Of a DNA stretch of 64,000 bases, positions 43,798 through 54,153 are shown in pieces (position 1 is the stretch's first letter; the number at the start of each line of letters is the position of its first letter). Location of the stretch: assembly GCA_031835245.1 (NCBI GenBank), contig JAVKOQ010000085.1, positions 62,001 to 126,000 of the forward strand, read 5' to 3'. Below the pieces are notes generated by a model. It ran no database searches and had not been told where the DNA came from. It was given only the letters and a program-made list of their open reading frames with translations. Both the position numbers and the translations under genes were made by a program. This DNA is from Balamuthia mandrillaris. Lineage: Eukaryota; Discosea; Longamoebia; Balamuthiidae.

Positions 43798-44791
43798 ATG
43801 GGCCTCTACCCCACTCCTGTCTTTCTTCTGCTCTTCTTTCTCTGCAAGTCCCTTCCTCTGTCCTTTGCCAGCAAACCACCTTTTACATTTCCTTCCGATT
43901 CGGCAATGACCTTACCGGGGATGGCTCCCAGACCTCCCCATTGCACACCACCACCGCCCTTCTGAACCATTACTCCACGGCCTCTGGGAGAAGCTTGGAA
44001 GTGGTCTACTTGGGAGGTACCCATCCGGTGTCCTCCAGCTTGATGCTTTTTGGAGACGCTTCTGTGCTGGTTAGAGCGTTTTCGGAAGCAGAAGATGGAG
44101 GCTTGCCTGGAGAGTTTGCGGTTGAAGAACAACAAGGCGTCACTTTGTTGTGCGACAACGTGGAAGCAGAAACCTAAGGTTTCAGTTTGGTTAACGTTTC
44201 TCTAGCGACGTTTCGGCAGCTGCGGTTTGTGGATGGTCACAATGGGCTCTCCATGGTGAACATAGAACCCTTGGAAGGTCCCGCTGTTCGTTTGACTGTT
44301 GTCAACTGCTCTTTTGTAGGAGGAGTTGGTGCTATATCGTGCGCTTTTCTTCTTTTCTTTTCTTTTCTTTTCTTTTCTTTTCTTTTCTTTTCTTTTCTTT
44401 TCTTTTCTTTTCTTTTTCTTTTTCTTTTTCTTTTCTTCTGTTCTTCTGTTTTGTTCGTTCATATTACCTCTATGTACGAACACAGGATGAGCTTAGGAGT
44501 CAAGCTGAGCGCTGGGGATTGCAGGTTTGAGCGTCTTGCAGGGACCGCCATCCGGGGGTTCGGTAAAAGTTCTTTCGACATTGCAGGTTCATACTTTGAA
44601 AAAGTTATGGGAGGGGCTGTGCTGGTTGAAGCAACGTATGCTCTTCTCATTCTCTTTTGGTTCTTCTTCTTCTTTCCATATCCTTATGTTCTTTCCGCCT
44701 ATTTTCTTACGTTCTCTCACCACTTGTAAGTCCCCTTTACAACTCGAGGTTATCCATAACAAACAGCAAGTTTGTGGCCTATCTTCTGTCG

Positions 44792-44838
<47 letters not shown>

Positions 44839-45777
44839 GTCCCTCGCTTTTTCTTGTTCTCTCTCTCTCTTTCGCGTTCTCTCGTCTCAGATCATCCCTC
44901 TCTCCTTCGGAGTATTCATCTCTCATATCCACATACAGCTGGTTCAGCACGATTTGAAAGGTGGAGTTGCCACAAGTTTAGATTTAGCCTTGTATCATTC
45001 ACCAACTGCAACATTATTCATAACCAAGCTACCACTGCCATTCAAAACAACAAATACTCCAACATCACAACGCTCCCCAAACGGCGGAGTGGTGGTCATT
45101 TTCTCCACAACTTCAGACTACCCCAACTTTGGATCCGGTTCGCGGTGGAAGTGGTCAATCATCCCGATGCCGTTCTGTCAGCCAACATAACCAAAACCCA
45201 TGTGGAAAATGGCAGTGAAAGCATCAGGAAGATCACGTTTACTTCTGGTGAGCCTATTATCATGTCTTCTTCCTCTGATAGTTGTGATTTTCATGTCTTT
45301 GTTCTTTTTTTTCCCTCCCTTCTTCTGCCATTACCCTACTCCAAATGTTGGCTACAGAGTCCGCAAGAGCAAAAGCAGTGCTGACAGCAAGTTTCATCAG
45401 TACCGGTTTGATAGATGGACGACGGTTCAGCAACGTGACAGTGGCCTACGAAGGAGACTTCCGTTTCAGCGTTACCACCGGTTACTGCCCCGTAAACTTC
45501 GTTTTCGATCCCAACTTTTCAACCCTCATTAACGTGTTCGAAGATGGTGGCGAAACGGAGGAAGGAGAAAGTAGAGAAGAAGAAGATGAAGGATAGAGAA
45601 GAAGAAGATGACTCTCAAAACGTTGGTATGATGGTTGGTGTGACGATAGCTTCCATCGTTGCTGTCCTTGCTTTTGTTGGCGCAGTTACAGCAGGCATTT
45701 ACATCGCCAAACAGAAGAAGAAGGCCCAAAAGGAAAGGATGGAACGTGTTGCCAGAGCGGTAAACCTTACCACATGA
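43798..45777 (+). pseudogene. Decayed copy of beta-helix surface protein A
   Basis: Collinear with the gene at 11025-14438. Kept: signal peptide (MGLYPTPVFLLLFFLCKS), TTFYISFRFGNDLTGDGS, FRQLRFVDGHNG, an exon aligned to A exon 2 (LAGTAIRGFGKSSFDIAGSY), IRFAVEVVNHPDAVLSAN, GLIDGRRFSNVTVAYEGDF and a membrane helix (MMVGVTIASIVAVLAFVGAV). Several splice sites are conserved. Breaks: a frameshift just after the signal peptide (about 43870); in-frame TAA at 44175-44177; frameshifts near 44990 and 45075; loss of most central repeats and the Cys-rich segment; a frameshift between stalk and membrane helix (about 45560-45600). So not translatable as one protein. Orientation is opposite to A, 29 kb away, consistent with dispersed duplication. 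Confidence 0.85.
44346..44440 (+). repeat. TTTTC microsatellite
   Basis: About 18 TTTTC units inside the former first intron of the pseudogene; pyrimidine-rich on the sense strand. Confidence 0.95.
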
Positions 45778-45852
45778 GCTCTTCCATCCCTCTGAACACT
45801 ACGCATCGCATTCGTTTTCGATTTTTTCTTAATAATAATATAATATTTTGTG

Positions 45853-45990
45853 CTATACATTTGATGTAAGCCCGCAGGAGTAGACATAACCAAGATTACA
45901 CGCCACGCTTTTCCCCTTTGCCTCTGTGGGAAAAATACATGACTCCTCAATGTTTATGTCTACCTTGCGGGGCTACAATACATTTGATAA
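45853..45990. repeat. Imperfect inverted repeat flanked by ATACATTTGAT direct repeats
   Basis: The left arm GTAAGCCCGCAGGAGTAG, continuing ACATAA, at about 45866-45889 pairs with TTATGTCTACCTTGCGGGG (about 45953-45972), leaving a loop of about 65 nt. ATACATTTGAT occurs on both outer sides (45855 and 45979). It lies between the pseudogene and the protoporphyrinogen oxidase gene. Confidence 0.6.
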
Positions 45991-46139
45991 ACGAAACGAC
46001 GTATAAGATCACACTGAAAAAGGAATTTCATGACGTCAGCTTAAAAATATATCAGATGATCGTTCCAACATAATAGGTACTCCATTGACTAATACCATAG
46101 TCGACAAGAAAGAAAGAAAGCGGTAGCAAAGAAAAAAAA

Positions 46140-47914
46140 ATGGCAACCAACAAAGTAGCGGTGGTAGGGGGAGGCATCTCTGGCCTCTCCTGCGCGTGGT
46201 TCCTCCGTCAACGCCACCTTCTCAACCTCTCATCCTCCTCCTCCTCCTCCCCTTCTCCTTCGCTCTCCATCTCTCTCCATGAGAAAGATCCTCAGCGATT
46301 CGGCGGCTGGATCCGCACGATCCGCAGAAGCGGCTTCCAGTTCGAATGCGGCCCTTTTACGTTGCGCTCCGTGGGAGGGGAGAAAGCGGTGACCACGTTG
46401 CGGTTGATAGAGGACCTTTCGTTGGTCGACCAAACGGTGGAGGCCTCCCTGGCTTCTCGCCAGAACCGCTACCTCTGGTTGGACGGTCGTTTGCAGCGAA
46501 TGCCCTCCTCTCCGTTTCAGCTCTTGTCTGATCCGCTGACCAAAGACCTCGTGTGGGAGGTTTTGTCGGGGAAAGAATGGAGACAACAGAAAGCAGGGGA
46601 AGCGGACAAAGATGAGAGCGTGCGTTCGTTCTTTGCAAGGCGGTTTGCCTCTCCAAGAGCAGCTGATGTCTTTGTGGACGCTTTGTGCTTGGGCGTGTTT
46701 GCTGCACCCGCGGAGAGGCTCAGCATGAAGGCTTGCTTTCCTCCTTTTTGGGAGATGGAGCAAAAGTATGGTTCGTTGACGAGAGGAGCTCTGATATCCT
46801 CTTTCTTTGGGGACAAAGAGAAGAAAGGAAGAGGTGGAGAACGAAGAAGAAGAAGCGAGTTTGTGGAACGAATGCAAAGAGCAAAAGTGTACTCGTTCAA
46901 GCAGGGGATGGAGACATTGCCTGCTGCTTTGGCGCGTTCTCTCTTTGACGAAACACACGAACAGAAGACGATGACTGAAGGGCGAGAAGGCGGAGTTCGT
47001 GTAGTGCCATCGCATTCAAGGCTGGTGGCAATAGCTCCGTTGACTTCTCATTGCGGGGCAGTTTTGTACTTTGAAAATGGCGAGAGGATGGAAGTGGATC
47101 ACGTTATCAGTGCATTACCTTCCTACGCATTGGCAGAACTACTTACGACTCAACAAGAGGATACTGATGGAATGGGCCAAATCGTCGAAGACATTCGAAC
47201 GCGCATCGCTTTTTCTTCTGTCGCTGTTGTACACTTTGGCTTTCGGGTAAGTACAGGAATAAAGAAAAGAGCGAAGACGGAAGCAGAGAAGACCCCAAGT
47301 GAGAACAAGGCACGAGAGAAGCAGCAAAGCAGAGAACAGAGAAGCAAAAAAAGAAAGAGGGAAAGAGAAGGCAAAGAACTCATCTTTCTCAATCATACAT
47401 ACAGAATGACGTGCTAAAAGGACGACAAGGTTTCGGCTACTTGGTTCCCTCCCTCGAACACGAACCCATCCTAGGCGTCCAATGGACTTCTTCCACTCTT
47501 CCCCAACAATCTCTCTCCTCTTCCCCCAACCCAGAAACGAAACTGACAGTCATGTTGCCTCTCGCTTCTCACGACTACGTTCTCCTCAAGAACAAACACA
47601 GCATGCTGACTGACGAAGAGCGAAGCAAGATCGCTTTACGATACAAGCAAGTAGCATGGCAAACCGTGAGACGACATTTAGAGATCGAAGGAGAAGGCTC
47701 GGATGTCTGTTGGAACGTGGCTCTAAACGTGGATGCCATTCCTTGCTACCAAGTAGGCCATTTGGGGGTGGTGGCGGAGGTCAAGGCCCGTCTTCGCCGA
47801 AACTTTCCGGCGTTGCATCTGGTGGGCGGTAGTTGGGGTGGCGGTGTGGGCCTCAACGACTGCATTCATGGGGCGAAGCAGCTGGTGGATGCCCTGCACT
47901 ACTCCTCCACCTGA
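46140..47914 (+). CDS. PPOX: Protoporphyrinogen oxidase
   Basis: Exons 46140..47246 and 47405..47914 (538 residues). It starts with an FAD-binding dinucleotide fold, KVAVVGGGISGLSCAWFLRQ, followed by ERFGGWIRT-type sequence (DPQRFGGWIRTIRRSGFQFE), the hallmark of HemY-type oxidases. VFVDALCLGVFAAPAERLSM and the C-terminal LVGGSWGGGVGLNDCIHGAK also match the family, the latter closing over FAD. The enzyme converts protoporphyrinogen IX to protoporphyrin IX using oxygen, the penultimate step of haem synthesis, normally at the inner mitochondrial membrane. No clear cleavable transit peptide is visible, as in other eukaryotic PPOX. An Arg/Lys-rich run in the intron should not be translated. Confidence 0.92.
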
Positions 47915-48879
47915 AAGCTTTTATTGCAGAGCTCCGGAAAACGCGGACGAAAAGGCATAAAGGCCCATTTGGCCGATAAGACTAATGCCATTCATCCATG
48001 TCGTCACGAAACAGTTGCTAGGATACAGCACGTGACCACCGTAGTGAAGCTACAAACACAGAAGCGCTCCAGACCAAAAACTGTCCAGCGATGGGGGTTT
48101 AACCCATCGGGCGTGTTCGATGGACACTCAAGGAACGGTAAAGGTGCCTCTGTCGAGTCTCCTCCAGCCTCCTGCTTCGTTTTTTAAGGCGGGGCCTGCG
48201 CAATTTAAAAAAAAAGAAAGGAAGAGATCCTCAGCTCACGCACACTGCCACTACAAAAAAAAAAAATAAAAATAAAAAAGCTATTTGCGGAACAGCGGCA
48301 GCGGCAGCGGCAGCGTTCATGCGAACTGATCCTTCTTTTTGACCAAACGAAAAAGGTATTCTTAAAGAAACAACAACAACAACACACGCAGCAGCACACA
48401 CAGCATTCTTTTCTGGTGGGAGATTCAAACTGAGCTCTGTTCTACGTCCACCTCAAAAGGCCTATCGCAGTGTGATTTGATTCGTGTTTTTTTTTTTTGT
48501 TGTGGTTGAGCGAAAGCCAACATTGAAAAGGCAACCCAACGTAAGCTCGCTTCTCTGTCTCTCTTCTTTTCTTTTTTTTTCAGTGGGATTTTGATTTTTC
48601 TCATGGTTGTCAAACAAAAAAAAAAAATCAAAACAAAACAAAACAAAACGGCAGTTTTCCTTCCTTTTGTGAAGCGCAAAACGGAGCTTCATCACTTTTA
48701 CCGCACCTTTCGGTCCCTTCAGAAAACCTCTCGCTCCTCCTTCATTCCTCCTTGATAGCATTTCTTTGTTTCTCTCTCTCTCTCATTTTTCAGTCAGTCA
48801 TCTCGGCCCTCAACCCTCTTCTCTCCTTTGTTTTGTTCCTCTCTTTGGTTTTTTTTGAAGCAAAAGCATACGGAAGAAG
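47915..48879. other. Intergenic region, A- and T-rich runs
   Basis: A 965-bp gap. CGATGGGGGTTTAACCCATCG at about 48090-48110 forms a small hairpin, and AACAA, CAAAA and GCAGCG short repeats occur near 48290-48400 and 48630-48650. CT-rich sequence near 48770 precedes the MFS start. No gene recognised. Confidence 0.5.
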
Positions 48880-50155
48880 ATGAACTTTAACGACTTTGAA
48901 CCCTTCATCGATGAGGAAGAGGCCAATGGGGAGACCCCTCTCCTCTCTCCTTCCTCTCGGCAACGACGACAGGCGCGTTCTGTCTCCAACGTAAACCACA
49001 ACAGAGGTATGACAGCGTCCACAAGCGACGACGACGACGATGACGCAGCAGCACCTCTGCTTGGCTCTTCTACCCCTCTGCAAGCATCAAGAGCACCACA
49101 ACAACAGCAACAAGAAACAGGATACAGTACCAATGGAGAGCTCTACTCTCGTTCAGTTGATGGTGACTCTTACTTGCCTCCTCTTTCTTCGGCTGCATCA
49201 TCCGCAACAGCAACAACACCAACTGCTTTGATGCGTTCTTTTGGAGCAGCGAAACCGCAACAACGAAAACAAGCAGCCAACACGCTGCTTCGTAGAGGGA
49301 GAAGCAAGTCACAGCCACTCCTCTCTCGGCAGGCGCGCCAAGAGATGGAGCAGGAGCGACGTGTCATTCAGCACAAGACGGCTCGTTTGCAGCAACGAGC
49401 TGCCAAGCAACAGCAGCACCATGCTACCATGCACAGCGTCATTCGCTCCAGACATGGATATGAGGAACCCATTTTGGGCGTTAAGAGAGCGGAGCCGCTC
49501 ATGAAGAAAGGCAAGAAACAAGGCTTTGAGCCACGTTATGGTAATCTATCCTCACCCACGCTTTTCTCCTGTCTTCATTCTCAAGTTCTCTCATCCTCTC
49601 CGCTCCACGTAATACCAACTTGAATCTTTGGTGTAAAGGCTTCTTCCATCCGGAGCGAGCGTTCTTCCGGTATATCATATTGTTGTTTGCCTGTCTCACA
49701 GAGTTTGGTCACATGTTCGCTTTTGACTCACCCAGCGCTCTTGTCACGAGTCTTAAAACCGTACTGTTTGCAGTTTTTTCTTGATTTGTCAGTTTCTTTT
49801 ACTTAGCTTGTCCTTTTGGCATGTATAGGAGCTGGAAATCTCCGATCTTCAGTACTTAGCTTTCTTTAGCGTTTACAATTGGCCCAACTGTGTGATGGTC
49901 TTCTTTGGAGGATATTTGGTTGATCGTCTAGGTTTGCTTTATGATCTTCCACCACTTATCAAGATGCTTCATTCTACGTTATTCTAATAATCCTACGAAT
50001 AGGCCGGCTGAAAGCAGTTCTGATATTTTGTTCAATAGTTTTCTTGGGTCAATGCATGTTTGCCCTTGGTGGAAGCCTTGGGAACTATTGGGTCATGCTC
50101 ATTGGTCGCTTTATCTTTGGTGCTGGAAGCGAATCCATGTTTGGTACGTTCTCCT

Positions 50156-50198
<43 letters not shown>

Positions 50199-51405
50199 TG
50201 ATATTTTTATTCCCGTAGTGGCAACAATGTTGTTCATAGCATATTGGTTCCGTGGAAAGAACATGGTGCTTGCGCTGAGTATTTGTGTGTCAAATGAGTC
50301 TCTGGTAATTGCTTGCGTTCTAAGTTTCTCTCCATTTTGGCTGGAGCATGGTAGAATTTGCTAAACAAACCTTTTTAATTTGCTAAGGGTGGAACTGTTA
50401 ACTTTCTTGTTTCTCCTTGGCTTGCAAGTCAGTTCAATCTCCCTATTTCGTTGTGGTTTGGTATATTTTTCATTTCTCTCTCTCTCTCTCTCTCTCATTG
50501 CCGGTCTTAAGCTTCATGAATTTTTTGTAAACAATAGGAGCAATGATATGTGCTGGTTCACTGGTGGCAGCAGTTATATTGGTAATAATTGACTATAGAG
50601 GCACAAAGACGATGGACCCAATCATAGAGGCCAGAGCCAGTGCTTTACAAAGGAGGTTAGAAGCACGTAAGCGAAAACTGGATAAGATTGAAGCGGCTCA
50701 AAAACTGATTGAAGCGGAAGCTGAAGAAGAAGACGAAGAAGAAGCAGAAGACGAAAATAAAACCAACGAACAGAAAAAAGCTGCAGCAGAAGAAGAGGAA
50801 CAAACGAATGAAGACGCAGAAGCAGAGGAGGAGGAAGAGGAAGGCGCTGAAGAAAAAGTGGAAGAAGATGAAGAAGAAGAGGAAGAAGAAGAGGAAGAAA
50901 GTGAACAGATCCGCCTTCGCGATATCACCAAGTTCTCCTTCAGCTACTGGCTATGGGTAGGCATTACTTGTTTCTTCTACGCATTTGCCTATCCTTTCTT
51001 CGCCATTGTCAGCGACATGCTACAGGACCAATGGGGTTACTCCGAGAGGGCTGCTGGCAAGATCTCCAGCATCTACTTCGCTCTTGCAGGCTTGCTCTCT
51101 CCCTTCTTTGGGCTGTTCTTGGACAAAGTGGGAGGCAATGGTATCGCGGTGATGATCGGCACGACGGGGACGGTCCTAATGTTAGTTGTGCTTACGTTTG
51201 TAAGGCTTCCGATCGTGCCAATTGGTCCCATTATGGTAATGGGTGTTCTATATTGTTGTGCTCCTGCCATTACTGTACGTTTCCTTCATTGCTTCCTTCT
51301 TTTTTTCATTGTACTGATTCTTTTTTTTTAGTCCTGCATTCCTCGTCTTGTTGAAATGAAAGTATTAGGCACAGCATACGGCATTGCATTTGGTATCCAC
51401 ATTCT

Positions 51406-51436
<31 letters not shown>

Positions 51437-52246
51437 TTCTCTCTCTCCGCCTCCCTTTCCCCCTCCCTTTTCTCCCTTTTCCCTTCTTCCTTCTCCTGTC
51501 TAGCTTCAAAAACTCATTTTCTGTTTTCATTCTCTGCTTTTTTATCAGCTTCAATGAACCTCTTCGCGGCATCATTGACCCTAGCGATTGGCAAGATAAA
51601 AGGACACTATGGCTGGCTCCCTCCTTCACTTATCTTCATCTCAATGGCAGCCGTGGCAAGCGTGCTAGCCATTTGGGTGAACCTCATCAACGGCTGCTGC
51701 TATGGCAAGATCAACTGGAGCAGCAAGCACCTACGCCAGGAACGCATAGAGCACAAAGTGCGAAGAATGGCCTCCCAAATGGGCCTCAGCTTGGATTCTG
51801 CGGAGAATGAAAAGTTTTTGCAAAACCTGGCGGAGCTGATGAGCGGAGAAAGAAGAGAAACAGAAGGGGAGGCCGATGGATTTGCATCGGCTTCTTCTTC
51901 ATTTACGGAGAAGAGCATGTTGCTAGCTCAGAAGGAAGGAAGCTTTATAGTGGAGGGAGGCGAAGACAGCATTCGAATGGACGTTACTTCGAGCTTTGTC
52001 AACAACAACAACGCTTCCAACGTGACGAGAAGAATTGCTGGTGGCGGATTCCAAAGTTCCAACGTGCTGAACTTGGACATGGAAGAAGAGGCAGAAGGGC
52101 ACGCGGATGCGATCCGTCAGTACACAGACGGGGAGGGTGGAGAGGAGGACTTTTACGTGCGCGTGTCATCGAGCGCACCTTCCGCTTCGTTTTATTCTGG
52201 CTCTTCGGATAGTTACGACGATAGCGTGGAAGAAGACCATTATTAA
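48880..52246 (+). CDS. Major facilitator superfamily transporter, MFSD1-like
   Basis: Nine exons: 48880..49540, 49639..49760, 49829..49931, 50003..50143, 50219..50304, 50388..50460, 50538..51274, 51332..51392, 51549..52246 (893 residues, all in phase). A 220-residue Gln/Arg-rich cytosolic N-terminus comes first. The first membrane block has VYNWPNCVMVFFGGYLVDRL, GQCMFALGGSLGNYWVMLIG and RFIFGAGSE. An unusual loop of about 70 mostly Glu residues (50700-50900) follows, then the second block: VGITCFFYAFAYPFFAIVSD, LSPFFGLFLDKVGGNGIAVM, VLGTAYGIAFGIH. These match MFSD1, a lysosomal dipeptide exporter in animals. About 12 helices expected. The Glu-rich loop and the long acidic tail are lineage-specific. 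The stop is 50 bp from that of the convergent SLC35 gene. Confidence 0.85.
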
Positions 52247-52296
52247 CAAAACAGCTTTCTTTTCTTTTTTTTGTATCTCTTCTCTCTCTCTTGTTG

Positions 52297-54019
52297 TCAA
52301 AAAGCTTTGGAAGCGTTGGAGGAGCGTTGCTGGGCTTGCATGTCGTTGTATCGAGCGAAGGAGTAGATGAAAGCCCCAACGATCGTCATGCTCAGCCCCA
52401 AGCCATTCTTTTTCAAACAAGAAGTGAGAAAGAAAGAAAGAAAGAAACGACAAGAAAGAAACGACAAGAAGGAGCAGCAGAAGGTACCAAGAAAGGAACA
52501 GGATTCTGAAAGATAAGGATGGAGAGAAGGGATTGCAAGCAAGACTTGGTGGCTCCTACGATAACGCTCGTCAAAGGGCTGGTGTGCTTTATCATCATGA
52601 AGACGGCCAGGTTGATGGAGAACCCCAGCAGGCCCGTCAAGGTCATCATGGCCCAGAACCCAAGCATCTCGCTGTCGCTCCACCACCGGAGAGGGCGCTC
52701 GGCGAGGAAGGGAAGCAGGCCGGACGGCTCCCCGCTGAGGAGGATGAGGGGGAGGAGGAGGAAGAGGGACATGAGGGTGTTGTAGTGGGCCGTCAGCCAT
52801 TCGTTGTCCCTGTGGTCGATTTGGGAGAGCGTTCGCTTGACCTGCAGGCCGTGCATGGCCACAAACAAAGAAGAAAGAATCCCAAAGCAAAGTCCTTGTT
52901 TGCAAGCTTAACGTGAGACAGAGAACAGAAGACGAAAGAAGAAGAGAGAAGGAGAAGAAGAAGAAGAAGAAGAAGAAGAAGAAGAAGAAGCACAAGAAGA
53001 AGAACAAGAACAAGAAAGAAAAGATGGAAGTGGAACCAATGACTGAAAAGCGGGAGGATTCTTCGCCCTCGGAACCAACGAGGAAGCCAGCGATAACGAC
53101 CATGCAACCGGCGGTTGCCATCATGGATACCCTTTGCTTCAGCACCACGTTGGTGAAAAGCAGCTGGAAGCAAACGGAGAGGGAACGTGCGATCTGTCCA
53201 CAGAAGAAATGTAAACAAGAGAAGGGAGAAGCGGAGGAGGAAGACGAAGAAAAGGAACCACAGAAGAAGAGAAGGACAACCGGTCTTCCTCTTGAAGTTA
53301 TGTGTACCTGAAAAAAGGAGACCTCGACATAGTTTAGGCAGAGGTTGTTTGTGGCCAGCATCCCAACATAAACACAAGTCAGTGGCATAACGATCTTTGC
53401 TCTGGCTAATGTGAACTCAAAAGGTGGAACGAAGCTGAACCGGGAGTCCCTGTATCATGAAGCAAGAGAGAGAGCGTGAGAGTGAGAGAGACGAAGGGAA
53501 GAGACAGAGATGGAAGAAGAGAGGCGGTTCAGGTTATTTGTTGTGTGAACGAGAGAATGGAGATAGGCACCATTGGCCGAGCTGGCCCAAACCGAAGAGG
53601 CATAGAAATGCAACGAGCAGCTGAAACCAAGTAAGGAACAGGGGATAGGGAAAGCGAATGGCGGAGTAGGAGAGGACATATTTGTTCATCAACACAAGAG
53701 CCATGGAGGCTCCAACATAAAACGACACTATTGCAGCGATTTTTGAGCTTTCGAGTGTAGCAACTCTCTCTTAGAATAAATCTACTAGGCCCAAAGATAA
53801 ACAAACAGAGTAGGCTTACATGTGTTGGGCTCGTTTCAAAACGCCTTGATGAGCTTCATCTGCATCCTCGCGCTTACCCTCCTCTTTTTCCGCTTTTGCT
53901 TTTACTCTGCTGCTCAGCACGGTGGATGGTATGTGAACCACCCTGTCTTCCTCTTTGGGAAGCTGTGGCTCTCCATCGAAACTTCCTTCGGTCTGCTGCA
54001 GTGTGGGTTCTCCCTTCAT
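52297..54019 (-). CDS. Nucleotide-sugar transporter, SLC35C1 (GDP-fucose)-like
   Basis: Six exons: 54019..53820, 53765..53571, 53449..53308, 53193..53037, 52894..52488, 52407..52297 (403 residues). Start taken at 54019; ATGs further upstream only lengthen a polar N-terminus. Ten hydrophobic segments of the drug/metabolite transporter fold are present. Diagnostic pieces: MNKYVLSYSAIRFPYPLFLT, MLATNNLCLNYVEVSFFQIA, FQLLFTNVVLKQ, HTSPLTSVIVGATKS near the end and NGLGLSMTIVGAFIYSFARY. These align best with GDP-fucose transporters of the Golgi or ER, which import the donor for fucosylation; other SLC35C/E substrates are possible. Introns carry GAA and GAAAC microsatellites. Confidence 0.83.
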
Positions 54020-54153
54020 TCTATGTTTGGTTTCATTCTTTCCAACAAAATAGATGATCGAAAGGACACTTCTTTCCTTTTCTGTGTCGACCGGAAACGT
54101 TATAGCTCCGTTAAAGAATAAATACAAGAACAGCTGTTTGTTGTTTGTTTTCG

